Notes under the pieces: model-generated | What the model was told of the DNA's origin: nothing | The model's input: only the letters and a program-made list of their open reading frames with translations | Databases searched by the model: none | Position numbers and translations under genes: made by a program | Shown: in pieces, positions 7,539 to 16,578 of the stretch | How positions within the stretch are numbered: the first letter of the stretch is position 1 | How the letters are laid out: every line of letters starts with the position of its first letter | From: Opitutaceae bacterium TAV5 | Lineage (GTDB): Bacteria > Verrucomicrobiota > Verrucomicrobiia > Opitutales > Opitutaceae | Direction: 5' to 3' | Length of the DNA stretch: 64,000 bases | Assembly (NCBI GenBank): GCA_000242935.3 | Contig: CP007053.1 | Span: 4,325,001-4,389,000 of the forward strand

Positions 7539-8495
7539 ATGCGCCCTCTCTTCCCGTTTTTCTCCCTGATTTTTACCCTAGCCGCCGCGCCGTTTCTGCA
7601 CGCCGGCTCGTGGACCACCACGATCAAACCGAAGCGTGATGACAATTTCAATACGGCTTCCTTTCGCCTCTGGATCGACGACGCGCAGGGATCGGGATCG
7701 ACCATAAAACCGGTGCGCGGCCTGCTCGTGGTCGCCCCGGGCTGGAATGGCGACGGCGCGCGGCTGGCCGATGACGGACGCTGGCAGGCGCTCGCCCGCG
7801 AACTGTCGTTCGGCATCGTGGCCGTCACCTTCAAGAGCGACGACGATACCAGCCGGAAACCGCCCTACCACGCGGCGCACCTCGGCAGCGGCGCCGCGTT
7901 CCTGCGCGCGCTGCGCACGCTCGCTTCCGACAGCCGCCATCCCGAGGTCGCCGACGCGCCCTGGCTGGCGTGGGGACACTCCGCGGGCGGGCAACTGGCT
8001 TACGGGCTCGCTTGCGTGCGACCCGACCGCACGCTCGCCTTCGCGGCGATCAAGGGCGGTTACTACGAAACGGAATTCGACAAGCGCGCCCGCGCCGTGC
8101 CCGGCCTGTGGGTCGTAGGCGAGCGCGACGAGCCATTTCGCGCGCAAGCCATCACGGACCTGTTCGAGGAACATCGCAAGAACGGCGCGCTCTGGTGCGT
8201 GGCGTGGGAAAAAAACTCCGGTCACGAGGAGGGCCGCAGCCGGGAGATCGTGCTGCCGTTTTTCCGCGAGGCCGTCGCCCTGCGTCTGCCCGCCACCGGC
8301 CGCACGGTGCAACCCGTGACTGTGAGTAAAACCGCCGGCTGGCTCGGCATCCGCGCCAGTTACGCCATCACGCCGGCGGCGAAACCGCCGGTGCCTGTGC
8401 CCGCCACCGTCCGCACCGTCTGGCTGCCGGGCGAAGCGTCGGCCAGGGCGTGGGTGAAGCTCGGCGGCGGAGCCGATAACCTCGACGGCAACTGA
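7539..8495 (+). CDS. Exported alpha/beta hydrolase
   Basis: This 318-residue protein has a signal peptide at 1-22 (MRPLFPFFSLIFTLAAAPFLHA). The hydrolase core shows 'LLVVAPGWNGDGARLADDG' and the nucleophile elbow GHSAGG with Ser-148. The motif 'GERDEPFRAQ' is positioned for the catalytic Asp, and 'NSGHEEGRS' for the His. I prefer the ATG at 7539. The upstream ATG at 7515 lies inside the inverted-repeat arm and would add eight residues ahead of the signal peptide. The protein is similar in layout to the preceding hydrolase, so both may act on the same class of ester in the envelope or outside the cell. The exact substrate is unknown. Confidence 0.8.
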   Translation: MRPLFPFFSLIFTLAAAPFLHAGSWTTTIKPKRDDNFNTASFRLWIDDAQGSGSTIKPVRGLLVVAPGWNGDGARLADDGRWQALARELSFGIVAVTFKSDDDTSRKPPYHAAHLGSGAAFLRALRTLASDSRHPEVADAPWLAWGHSAGGQLAYGLACVRPDRTLAFAAIKGGYYETEFDKRARAVPGLWVVGERDEPFRAQAITDLFEEHRKNGALWCVAWEKNSGHEEGRSREIVLPFFREAVALRLPATGRTVQPVTVSKTAGWLGIRASYAITPAAKPPVPVPATVRTVWLPGEASARAWVKLGGGADNLDGN

Positions 8496-8679
8496 AGGGA
8501 ACTTCTAAAAATTGAACAGAAGGCAACGAAGAGAACGAAGAACAACCAAGGACGCTTACTGTTCACTCCTGTTTAAATTTTTTAAAATAAATAACTTATT
8601 ATTCAGGGTCTTCTTTGTTTTACCTTCGTTTCCTTGGTTTCCTTCTGTTCAAAAATGAATTTTTAGAACTTCCCTGAAG
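8494..8679. repeat. Long inverted repeat after the second hydrolase gene
   Basis: The left arm begins at the stop codon (gaagggaacttctaaaaattg...) and carries aacgaagagaacgaag words. The right arm (about 8607-8679) is the near-complement, ending ...tttttagaacttccctgaag. The A+T-rich loop is about 50 bases. Confidence 0.88.
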
Positions 8680-8706
8680 CCATTTGCAGTCGGGATCGGT
8701 GCGTTG

Positions 8707-8813
8707 TGGAGGGGCGGCGTCCCCGCCGCCCGACGGACCGACAGGTCCGCCAGGGCAACCAGGCAAGGCGTGCTGCGCACGTCCGGCGCCGGGGACGGCG
8801 CCGCTCCCGGCCC
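8707..8813. repeat. GC-rich inverted repeat upstream of the first efflux operon
   Basis: GGAGGGGCGGCGTCCCCGCC on the left is matched by GGCGCCGGGGACGGCGCCGC on the right, with a loop of GC-rich short palindromes. It is of the same general type as the cluster at 5840-5995. Confidence 0.6.
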
Positions 8814-8933
8814 AAGCTCCGTTTGAGGAATTTGCAACGGAGGCGGGACGCGGTTGTTTTTTTTCTGATTGCCGCGCTGCTGTATTGCGCGGGGTGTAGC
8901 CTGCGGTAGGGTCTCAGCGTCTTTGCCCTCGTA

Positions 8934-10211
8934 ATGCTGTTTTTTCATCGTTTTTCCCTCATGTCGCGGCCGGTCTGGCTTGTGGCCGGGCTCGCGCTCG
9001 CCGCCTCCCTCGCTTCCTGCAAACGCGCCGCGCCCCCGTCGGGCGGCGGGTCCGCCCCCGTCCCCATCCGCGCAGCCAAGGCGGAACGCCGCACCATGCC
9101 GGTGACCTATGACGCCGTCGGCATCGCCCAGTCGCTCCGTTCGGTCGCCATCCAGAGCCAGGTCGATGGCGTGATTGAATCCGTTCATTTCCGTGATGGC
9201 GACACCGTCGAGACCAACGCCCTCCTCGTCACCCTCGACAAGCGCCCGTTCGTCGCCCGGCTCAAGCTCGCCGAGGCCGGGTTTCGCCAGGCCAAGGTCG
9301 AGGCCGAACGCGCCACCAGCGAACTGGCCCGCTACGAAAAACTCGTGGCCGGCGGCCTCGTCTCGCAGGAAACGTACCTGCAATACGCCACGGCCGAGGC
9401 CACCGCCCAGGCCGCCGTCGCCGCCAGGCAGGCCGAGCTGGACACCGCCCGCCTCGATCTCGGCTACACCGAAATCCGCGCGCCGTTCACCGGGCGCACC
9501 AGCCGCCTCGCCCTGCGCGAGGGCTCGCTCGTCAAGGCCAACGACGCCACCCGCCCGCTGCTCACCATCAACCAGCTCGCGCCGCTCGCGGTGGAGTTTT
9601 CCGTGACCGAGAACATCCTCGACTCCGTCCGCTCCGCGCTCGCCGCCGGCACCGTGCCCGTCGAAGGCCGTCTCCAGGACGGCTCCGGCCGCACGGTCCG
9701 TGGCCACCTCGACTATTTCGACAACACCGTGGACGCCACCACCGGCACCATCGGCCTGCGCGCCGTCTTCGACAACGAGGACCACGCGCTCTGGCCCGGC
9801 GTCTTCGTCCGCGTGACGGTCATCCTCGGCGAGATCCGCGACGCCACCGTCGTCCCGGCCGCCGCCGTCACGGACGGGCAGAACGGCTCCCTCGCTTTTG
9901 TCGTGAAAGAGGACAACGGCATCGACATCCGCACGGTCCTCACCGGCCGGCGCGACACCGATCTCGTTGTCGTGACCCGAGGCATCGCACCGGGCGAGAC
10001 GGTGGTGACCGACGGCCAGATCCGCCTCACGCCGCGTTCCCGCGTGGTGATCCGCAACGATGCTCCCGCCCCCGGGGACCCGGACGGCGACGCGCCGGAC
10101 CCTGCGCCGGGCGGTTCATCGCCGCCCGCGTCCGCATCCGCCCGCGAGGACGCCGGCAGCACCACGACGATCGTCACACCCGTTCCCGGCGCGGCCGGCG
10201 ACAACCGATGA
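8934..10211 (+). CDS. RND efflux periplasmic adaptor (membrane fusion) lipoprotein
   Basis: The adaptor bridges an RND pump to an outer-membrane channel. It is 425 residues from 8934; ATG 8961 (MSRPVWLVAGLALAASLASC) gives a neater lipoprotein signal with lipobox LASC and is equally possible. After a short linker come the beta-barrel and lipoyl half 'SQVDGVIESVHFRDGDTVETNALL', a helical hairpin (about 115-185), the second lipoyl half 'YTEIRAPFTGRTSRL', then barrel and membrane-proximal domains, and a Pro/Ala/Ser-rich tail. The stop overlaps the start of the pump gene by four bases (ATGA), so the pair is translationally coupled. Confidence 0.92.
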   Translation: MLFFHRFSLMSRPVWLVAGLALAASLASCKRAAPPSGGGSAPVPIRAAKAERRTMPVTYDAVGIAQSLRSVAIQSQVDGVIESVHFRDGDTVETNALLVTLDKRPFVARLKLAEAGFRQAKVEAERATSELARYEKLVAGGLVSQETYLQYATAEATAQAAVAARQAELDTARLDLGYTEIRAPFTGRTSRLALREGSLVKANDATRPLLTINQLAPLAVEFSVTENILDSVRSALAAGTVPVEGRLQDGSGRTVRGHLDYFDNTVDATTGTIGLRAVFDNEDHALWPGVFVRVTVILGEIRDATVVPAAAVTDGQNGSLAFVVKEDNGIDIRTVLTGRRDTDLVVVTRGIAPGETVVTDGQIRLTPRSRVVIRNDAPAPGDPDGDAPDPAPGGSSPPASASAREDAGSTTTIVTPVPGAAGDNR

Positions 10212-13200
10212 ATCTCCCCGAGCTCTGCATCCGGCGTCCGGTGATGACGACGCTGCTCACGGTGGCGTTGCTCGTGTTCGGCTTCGTGGCGTACCGCGCC
10301 CTGCCCGTCAGCGACATGCCCAATGTCGAGATGCCCACGATCACGATCCGGGCCAATCTCCCCGGCGCCTCTCCGGAGACGATGGCCTCCGCCGTGGCCA
10401 CGCCCATCGAGGGCCAGCTCGCCACCATCGCGGGCATCGACTCGATGACCTCGGTCAGCACGCTGGGCAGCACGCGCATCACGCTCCAGTTCGCGCTCGA
10501 CCGCGACATCGACGCCGCCGCCCAGGATGTGCAGACGGCCCTCTCCGCCGCCCAGCGCAATCTGCCCACGGAGATGACGAGCACGCCCTCCTTCCGCAAA
10601 TCCAACCCCGCCGACACGCCCATCCTCTACATCACACTCAGCTCGCCCACGCTGCCCCTGTCACAGGTCAACGACTACGCGGAAACCACGCTCGCGCCCC
10701 GTATTTCGATGATCAGCGGCGTCGCCGACGTGAGTGTGTATGGTTCCCAGAAATACGCCGTGCGCGCCCGCTTCGATCCGCGCCTGCTCGCCGCGCGCGG
10801 CATCGGCATCGAGGAGGTGCAGGCCGCCCTCGCCGCGCAAAACGTCAACCAGCCCACCGGCCAGATCGACGGCACGCGCCAGACCTTCACGCTCAAGGCC
10901 ACCGGCCAGTTGCAGAATGCGAAGGAGTTTGCCGACATCGTGGTGGCCTGGCGCAACGGCACGCCCGTCCGCCTCGGCGAACTGGCCACGGTCATCGACA
11001 GCGTGGAAAACACCCGCCAGGCCAGCACCTACTTCGAACAGGACAAGGAGACCGGCGAGATCGACTCGCGCCGCAACATCATGCTCGCCGTGATGAAACA
11101 GGCCGGCACCAACACGGTCGAGGTCGTGGACCGCATCCGGGCCGCGCTGCCCGCCTTCCAGGCCGAGTTGCCCGCCTCCGTCAGGCTCGACATCATGCGC
11201 GACGGCTCGACCGCCGTGCGCGAATCCGTGCACGACGTGGAGTTCACGCTGCTGCTCTCCATCGCGCTCGTGATCCTGGTGATCTTCCTCTTCCTGCGTT
11301 CGGCCGTGGCCACGGTGATCCCGAGCGTGGCCATCCCGCTGGCGCTGCTCGGCACCTTTGTGGTGATGCACTTTTACGGGTTCACGCTGGACAATTTTTC
11401 GCTGCTCGCGCTGACGCTCTCGGTCGGCTTCGTGGTGGACGACGCCATCGTGATGCTGGAAAACATCGTCCGCTATGTGGAAAAGGGCATGTCCGTGCGC
11501 GACGCCGCGCTCAAGGGCGCGGGGGAGATCGGGTTCACGATCATCTCGATGACGCTGTCGCTCGTGGCCGTGTTTATCCCGCTGATGTTCATGAGCGGCG
11601 TGCTCGGCCTGCTGTTGCACGAGTTCGCGATCACGATCACCGCCTCGATCCTCGTCTCCGGGCTCGTGTCCCTCACGCTCACGCCGATGTTGTGCAGCCG
11701 GTTTCTGAAACCGAAACCGGCTGCGCCGGTTCAGTTTGGGGTTCAGGGTCTGGAGTCTGGTGTTCAGGCAACACCGCATGTCGGACCAGTTGCGTCGCAA
11801 CCGGCAACTCCAGACCCTGAACTCCAGACGCCAAACCTCCCTCCGCCGGAGGCGGAGGCGCACGGAAAATTCTACAACGCCTGCGAACGCCTCTTCGACG
11901 GCGCGCTGCATCTCTATGAACGCACCCTGAACGTGTGCATGCGTCATCGCCTGGCGACGGTGAGCACCGCGCTCGTTTCGGTGGTGCTCACGGCGCTGGT
12001 GTTTTTCCGGCTCCCGCAGGGTTTTATCCCGACCGATGACCAGGGGCTGATCAGCGTGAGCGTGGAGGCGGCGCAAAGCACGTCCATCGACGCGATGCGC
12101 ACCTACATGGACGAGGCTTCGCGGGTCGTCGCCGCGCACCCCGCGGTCGATGCCGTGCAGTCCACCATCGGCGGCGGGCGCAACACCGGCACCAACAGCG
12201 GCAGCATGACCGTGCGCCTCAAGGACCGCTCCGAGCGCGCCTCGGCCTTCGAGGTCGTCCACGACCTGCGCAGGCAGCTCTCGCAGGTCGTCGGCATCCG
12301 CGCCTATCCGCAGGTGCCCCCGGCGATCCGCATCGGCGGCATGTCCTCGAAAGCCCAATACCAGGTGGCCATCTCCGGCTCCGACCTCAACGAACTCTAC
12401 GCTGTCGCCCAGGTGATGGACGAACGTCTCCGCCGCCTGCCCGCGCTGGCCGACTTCAACAGCGATCTCGAAATCACCAGCCCGCAACTGCGCGTGGCCA
12501 TCCAGCGCGACCACGCGGCCAGGATCGGCATCACGCCCGCGCAGATCGAGACCGCTCTCTACAGTGCGTTCGGCGCGCGCCAGGTGAGCACGATCTACAC
12601 GGACCGGGCGCAATACTACGTCATCATGGAGGCCGAACCCGCCCTGGCGCGCGATCCCGAATCGCTGCTCGCCGTCCATCTGCGCACGACGAGCGGACGG
12701 CTCGTGCCGCTCGATGCCATGGTGCGCATCGAGCGCACGGTGGGCCCGCTCAGCGTCGGCCACCTCGGGCAATCGCCGTCCGTGACCTTTTCGTTCAACC
12801 TGCAACCCGGCTACGCGCTCGGCGACGCGACGCGCTCGGTCGAGGAAGTGGCCACCGACGTGCTGCCCCCGTCCGTCAGCTACTCGCTGCTCGGCACGGC
12901 GCAGGCTTTCCAGGATTCGCTGGCGGGCATCGGCTGGCTGCTGGTGCTGGCGATCTTCGTGATCTATGTGGTGCTGGGCATCCTGTACGAGGACTTCATC
13001 CACCCGCTGACGATTCTTTCCGGCCTGCCGGCGGCGGGTCTCGGCGCGCTGCTCACGCTGTGGATATTTGGCGAGGAGCTGAATATCATGGGCTACGTGG
13101 GCCTGGTGCTGCTGATCGGCATCGTGAAAAAGAACGCGATCATGATGATCGATTTCGCGATGGCGGCGGAGCGCGAGCAGGGGGCGGATTTCTCGCCCGA

Positions 13201-13450
13201 GAAAGCGATTTACCAGGCGTGCGTGGTGCGTTTCCGGCCGATCATGATGACGACGTTTGCCGCGCTGGCGGCGGCGGTTCCGATCGCGATGGGCATGGGC
13301 GCGGGCGCCGAATCACGCCGGCCGCTCGGCCTCGCGGTGGTCGGCGGCCTCGTGGTCTCGCAGGTGCTCACGCTCTTCATCACGCCGGTGATCTATCTCT
13401 ATATGGAGCAGTTCAAGCAGTGGTGGCGCGGGCGCAAGGCGGCGGCGTGA
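10208..13450 (+). CDS. RND-family efflux pump (HAE1/AcrB-type inner-membrane transporter)
   Basis: This 1080-residue proton-driven exporter sits in the inner membrane. Family signs are the N-terminal 'LCIRRPVMTTLLTVALLVFG', the TM4 proton-relay Asp pair in 'GFVVDDAIVMLEN', the conserved 'IPTDDQG' after TM7, and 'LVLLIGIVKKNAIMMIDFA' in TM10. It is longer than usual because residues about 508-545, in the loop between TM6 and TM7, are coded by an in-frame inverted repeat (11729-11840). No outer-membrane channel gene follows, unlike the two other RND operons in the window, so it must borrow one. Substrates cannot be read from sequence. Confidence 0.95.
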   Translation: MNLPELCIRRPVMTTLLTVALLVFGFVAYRALPVSDMPNVEMPTITIRANLPGASPETMASAVATPIEGQLATIAGIDSMTSVSTLGSTRITLQFALDRDIDAAAQDVQTALSAAQRNLPTEMTSTPSFRKSNPADTPILYITLSSPTLPLSQVNDYAETTLAPRISMISGVADVSVYGSQKYAVRARFDPRLLAARGIGIEEVQAALAAQNVNQPTGQIDGTRQTFTLKATGQLQNAKEFADIVVAWRNGTPVRLGELATVIDSVENTRQASTYFEQDKETGEIDSRRNIMLAVMKQAGTNTVEVVDRIRAALPAFQAELPASVRLDIMRDGSTAVRESVHDVEFTLLLSIALVILVIFLFLRSAVATVIPSVAIPLALLGTFVVMHFYGFTLDNFSLLALTLSVGFVVDDAIVMLENIVRYVEKGMSVRDAALKGAGEIGFTIISMTLSLVAVFIPLMFMSGVLGLLLHEFAITITASILVSGLVSLTLTPMLCSRFLKPKPAAPVQFGVQGLESGVQATPHVGPVASQPATPDPELQTPNLPPPEAEAHGKFYNACERLFDGALHLYERTLNVCMRHRLATVSTALVSVVLTALVFFRLPQGFIPTDDQGLISVSVEAAQSTSIDAMRTYMDEASRVVAAHPAVDAVQSTIGGGRNTGTNSGSMTVRLKDRSERASAFEVVHDLRRQLSQVVGIRAYPQVPPAIRIGGMSSKAQYQVAISGSDLNELYAVAQVMDERLRRLPALADFNSDLEITSPQLRVAIQRDHAARIGITPAQIETALYSAFGARQVSTIYTDRAQYYVIMEAEPALARDPESLLAVHLRTTSGRLVPLDAMVRIERTVGPLSVGHLGQSPSVTFSFNLQPGYALGDATRSVEEVATDVLPPSVSYSLLGTAQAFQDSLAGIGWLLVLAIFVIYVVLGILYEDFIHPLTILSGLPAAGLGALLTLWIFGEELNIMGYVGLVLLIGIVKKNAIMMIDFAMAAEREQGADFSPEKAIYQACVVRFRPIMMTTFAALAAAVPIAMGMGAGAESRRPLGLAVVGGLVVSQVLTLFITPVIYLYMEQFKQWWRGRKAAA
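11729..11840. repeat. Inverted repeat in frame inside the RND pump gene
   Basis: The left arm (11729-11767) has ttcagggtctggagtctgg words. The right arm (11805-11839) is the near-complement (actccagaccctgaactcc). The unit codes for about 37 residues of Gly/Val/Pro/Gln-rich sequence in a loop where the pump fold tolerates extra length. Confidence 0.85.
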
Positions 13451-13474
13451 TCGCGGCGCGTCTGCTGCTTCCGG

Positions 13475-13550
13475 TTTTACACAAAGGCCGCAAGGAACGC
13501 GAAGGATTGCCGATCCTGATCTTCGCGGTCCTTGCGGCCTTTGTGTAAAA
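13475..13550. repeat. Inverted repeat between convergent genes, likely acting as bidirectional terminator
   Basis: TTTTACACAAAGGCCGCAAG and its near-perfect reverse complement at about 13529-13550 form a stem of over 25 bp. It sits 25 bp after the RND pump stop and 2 bp from the stop of the convergent PEP-CTERM gene. T-runs border both outer ends, so the hairpin could terminate both transcripts. Confidence 0.75.
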
Positions 13551-13551
13551 A

Positions 13552-14709
13552 TCAAAAGGCCTTGAGGCGCTGGTAATGCGCCCGCCGCCGGCGCAAGGCG
13601 GCCCAGGCGAGCGCGCCGCATCCGAGCAGGGCCGCCCACGTCGCGGGCTCCGGCACGGCCGCCAGGCTGGTGAGCAGCGTGTAGCCGGCGAGGCCCTCGT
13701 AGCCGCTGAACGCCGCTGCCCCGGCCTCGTCCGCAAAGTGGCCGAAGGAGAAGTCATCGATGGTGCCGGTCACCCACTCGCCGGTAACGGAGTCACGGAT
13801 ACGAATGTGGCCTCCGTTGATGAGGCGTTCGATGTCGGTGGTCCTGTCGCCGCTGAAGGCGAGAAAGCCTCCGTCGAGGTTCACAAAGTTGTCCGTTCCG
13901 GGTGCGGACGAGGAAAAGTAGACAAAGTAAAGATCCCTCTGGATGGAGACCAGTCCTCCGTCTTCGATCGTAAGCGAATTGTGGCTGCCGCCATCACCGA
14001 TGAGCAGGTTGCCGGCAAGGTCCCAGCGGGAATCACGTCCGGTCACAACCACACGGTTGTGGTTGGCGCCCTGGTAACGGCCAATGTAGGAAAAGTCCGT
14101 GGAGGAGGTGGAAACCTGGCCGCCGTTTTCCACGCGCAGCACATTGTGGCTTCCCCGGAGCCCGATCATGAACCGCAGCCGGGCATCGAGGCGGGCTGAA
14201 GGACCCGATACGAGCACGTTGTTGTCATTGCCTGTGGCCTGGGAGCCGACAATGAGATCGTATTCGACAATGTTGACATGCGCCCCCTGGTCGACGGTGA
14301 GATTGTTCCGGGCTCCCGCCCCCCCGACGTAGAGATCGTAAGCGACTGTCCAGATGGAGCCGCTGCCGGTGATATGGGCGTTGTTGTCGTCGGCCCCCTC
14401 GGCCTGGCCGATGTAAACGTAGCCTCCCGATCCCAGGGAAGAACCGTTCCGGACAATGAGCCGGTTCCAGGCAGTGGAGGCGCCGAGCCAGACGTATCCG
14501 GCATGATTCACTGTCACGGAGCTGTCCTGGCCGACGAGGTAAAGGGCCGGATCGGTTCCGGTGCCTCCGGCACTCATGCTGGACGGCACCTGGGTATCCA
14601 CAGCGACAATCCCGGCGTGGAGAGCGGGAACCGCCAGCGCGAGCGGGAGCGCGACGGTAGCGGAGCGAATGCGGGAAAGGATATTCCGGAATCGGGATGT
14701 GGTAGTCAT
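13552..14709 (-). CDS. PEP-CTERM-anchored exported protein with beta-helix-like repeats
   Basis: This 385-residue protein has a signal peptide (about 1-33, ending PALHAG). The body has repeated segments such as 'NNLTVDQGAHVNI', 'NNVLVSGPSARLD', 'HNVLRVENGGQVS' and 'HNSLTIEDGGLVS', spaced about 40-50 residues, typical of parallel beta-helix surface proteins. The C-terminus is a textbook PEP-CTERM signal: VPEPATWAAL, a hydrophobic helix, then RRRR, which is processed by an exosortase/archaeosortase-type enzyme. ATG 14709 is chosen because the upstream 38 codons read as low-complexity leader. No exosortase gene is in the window. The role is probably cell-surface or extracellular-matrix structure. 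Confidence 0.85.
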   Translation of the reverse strand: MTTTSRFRNILSRIRSATVALPLALAVPALHAGIVAVDTQVPSSMSAGGTGTDPALYLVGQDSSVTVNHAGYVWLGASTAWNRLIVRNGSSLGSGGYVYIGQAEGADDNNAHITGSGSIWTVAYDLYVGGAGARNNLTVDQGAHVNIVEYDLIVGSQATGNDNNVLVSGPSARLDARLRFMIGLRGSHNVLRVENGGQVSTSSTDFSYIGRYQGANHNRVVVTGRDSRWDLAGNLLIGDGGSHNSLTIEDGGLVSIQRDLYFVYFSSSAPGTDNFVNLDGGFLAFSGDRTTDIERLINGGHIRIRDSVTGEWVTGTIDDFSFGHFADEAGAAAFSGYEGLAGYTLLTSLAAVPEPATWAALLGCGALAWAALRRRRAHYQRLKAF

Positions 14710-14791
14710 ACCCGCCGAGGATAGCGGGAAAGGCGGCGAAGGTGTTACCCCACTTCGGAGGGGGAGGGGGGGGAGCGCCGGCGGAGGGAGG

Positions 14792-15610
14792 TCAGGCCGT
14801 TGCCCGCGCGGGGATGTCCACAAACCCGGCCGGCGTGGCGTCTTTCTGCCGCAGTTCCAGGCAGGTGCGCCGCGCCCAGGCGATGGCGGCGTGGCGGTTG
14901 CCGACGCCGCTCTTGTCGAAAACGGCAGCCGCGTACTCCTTCACGGTGTAGAGGCTGAGACCGAGAATGCCGCCGATCTCGGCGTTGCTCTTGCCCTGGG
15001 CGATCCAGAACAGGGTCTCGGCCTCGCGGGGCGTGAGGCCGGCGCGCACCAGCAGGCGCGGATCGACGATCTCGTCGGGTTGCAGGGCGGCGTGTCCGCA
15101 GGCGAGGGCGCGGGCGTTGGCGAGGAGCGGCTGGGCGTGGGTGAGCAGCGTCAGTTCGTCGTCGGAAAAATCGGAGCCGCCGGCGCGTTCGAGTCCGAAA
15201 AAAAGAATCTCCCCGGGTCGCGACGGGACGTGCAGCGCGCAGTGGTTGTCGATACCGAGGGGGCGGTAAACCTCGGAATATATGTCGAGGTCGCGAAACT
15301 GGCGGCTGCTGAAAAACTGGCTGCGACGAAAGGGGCGGCCGCCGTTGGTGGAGGGGTCGAAGTTGTAGAGCGGATACCGGTCCATGAGCCGGCCGAAGGC
15401 GGGGATGGTGTGGCCGAAATCGGGGTGATGCCGGTCGAAGCCGATATCGAGACGACGGGTGCGGCAGTCGAGCACGCCGCAGGCGATGAATTCGCAGGAA
15501 ACCAGCCGGCGCAGAAAACGGAATCCGCGTTCGATAAAACGGCCGGGAGTCAGGTCGGGGGTGTAGAGATCGCGGCAGGCAAGGCTGAATTGCCCGATGT
15601 CCATAAGCAT
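14792..15610 (-). CDS. LuxR-family transcriptional regulator
   Basis: This 272-residue protein has a LuxR-type DNA-binding domain at about 205-262: LTPREAETLFWIAQGKSNAEIGGILGLSLYTVKEY... with the expected helix-turn-helix spacing. The N-terminal 190 residues form a sensor-like domain with many aromatic residues and histidines, without an obvious receiver Asp. It may be GAF- or autoinducer-like, but that is not established. Start at 15610, or Met-3 at 15604. It lies between the PEP-CTERM gene and the lipid-transport operon, all on the minus strand; its target is unknown. Confidence 0.85.
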   Translation of the reverse strand: MLMDIGQFSLACRDLYTPDLTPGRFIERGFRFLRRLVSCEFIACGVLDCRTRRLDIGFDRHHPDFGHTIPAFGRLMDRYPLYNFDPSTNGGRPFRRSQFFSSRQFRDLDIYSEVYRPLGIDNHCALHVPSRPGEILFFGLERAGGSDFSDDELTLLTHAQPLLANARALACGHAALQPDEIVDPRLLVRAGLTPREAETLFWIAQGKSNAEIGGILGLSLYTVKEYAAAVFDKSGVGNRHAAIAWARRTCLELRQKDATPAGFVDIPARATA

Positions 15611-15713
15611 TTCAGCTTCTGTCTATTCCACGCGCTTCTGTTTGCCAGAACTTTTTGTCACCGGGCGGCTTTTGCCGGGAATTGGCGAAAATGGGTCCGG
15701 AGGTGGTCCGCCT

Positions 15714-16340
15714 TTACGGCTTGCCGGGCAGGGTGGCGAGGAGAGCGTCGGCGACCTTGGCGACGGATTCGCTCAGGGCCTGGACCAGCGCGGCCTGGTC
15801 GCGGCCGTCCCACGGCGTTTCCGGGGCGGTGAAACCCTGGCGCGAGAGGAGGGCGCCGGTGGCCGGATCACTCGTCTCGATGACGGCGGCGAAGCTGGCG
15901 ACCATCTTGCCGTCCGGCTTGCGCAGGCCTTCGCAACGCGTCACATGGATCGACACGTCCACGGCGCGGGGGGTGTCGAACGGAAACGGCTCGGGAAGAA
16001 GCCGGCTGATCTTGCCGGAGCGAAGGAAGCGGAGCGCGACCTGATGCTGGATGGAGGTGCCGAGCGGTTCCGCCCAGCGGGCATAGGGCTGGTAAACCGT
16101 CTCGTTGGGGCCGATCCGGAGCACGATCTCGCGGTTGTCGAGGTAGGGGGCGATCTGCACATGCTTGAGCCCGACCGTGAGCGCGCCGGGTTTGCCGGAG
16201 AGCGACGCCGGGAGCTGCTCCGGGACGGCGAGCACGTAGTACCGGGTGGGATCGGGCGGGGCCTTGGGAACGATGGAGCAGCCGGCAACGGCGAACGCGA
16301 GGCTGGCGAGGAGCGGGAGGACGCGGAATGTGATTTTCAT
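15714..16340 (-). CDS. ABC-transport auxiliary lipoprotein (PqiC-like)
   Basis: This 208-residue lipoprotein has signal peptide and lipobox FAVAGC, so acylated Cys near residue 21. The mature part begins 'DPTRYYVLAVPEQ', typical of the PqiC/ABC_trans_aux family that works with MCE-type lipid transport systems at the outer membrane. The motif region 'YLDNREIVLRIGPNETVYQPYARWAEPL' matches the conserved 'R...Y..RWAEPL' pattern of that family. Start 16340 gives the clean signal; the frame is open upstream. It is the last gene of a minus-strand Mla-like operon, separated from mlaD-like by a long inverted repeat. Confidence 0.85.
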   Translation of the reverse strand: MKITFRVLPLLASLAFAVAGCSIVPKAPPDPTRYYVLAVPEQLPASLSGKPGALTVGLKHVQIAPYLDNREIVLRIGPNETVYQPYARWAEPLGTSIQHQVALRFLRSGKISRLLPEPFPFDTPRAVDVSIHVTRCEGLRKPDGKMVASFAAVIETSDPATGALLSRQGFTAPETPWDGRDQAALVQALSESVAKVADALLATLPGKP

Positions 16341-16366
16341 GAAGAACGGGCGGAAAATTCCTTTTT

Positions 16367-16554
16367 TAACCACTAATGACACTCATGGATACTCATCCGA
16401 ACCGGTTTTGTTAATGGCCGGAACAGAAGAGGGACCGCTAAAGGACGCTAACGGACGCTAAAACCAAACAATCCGGAACGGTTTGTGTTTAGCGTCCGTT
16501 AGCGTCCTTTAGCGGTTTATTCATGATTTGGAATGAGGGTTCATGAGTGGTTAA
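16367..16554. repeat. Nested inverted repeat between the MlaD-like and auxiliary-lipoprotein genes
   Basis: Inner arms 16435-16462 and 16488-16515 are exact 28-bp reverse complements (words GGACGCTAACGGACGCTAAA). Outer arms (ttaaccactaatgacactcatgg and near-complement ...catgagtggttaa) add a second layer. The unit fills nearly the whole gap within an operon. Confidence 0.92.
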
Positions 16555-16578
16555 TTTTCAGGTTTTTTAGATATTCCC

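Noticed and set aside
10060-11820. Plus-strand open frame of 586 codons overlapping the first RND pump in another frame
   Set aside because: Arg/His/Ala-rich low complexity, no family pattern; shadow of the pump gene.
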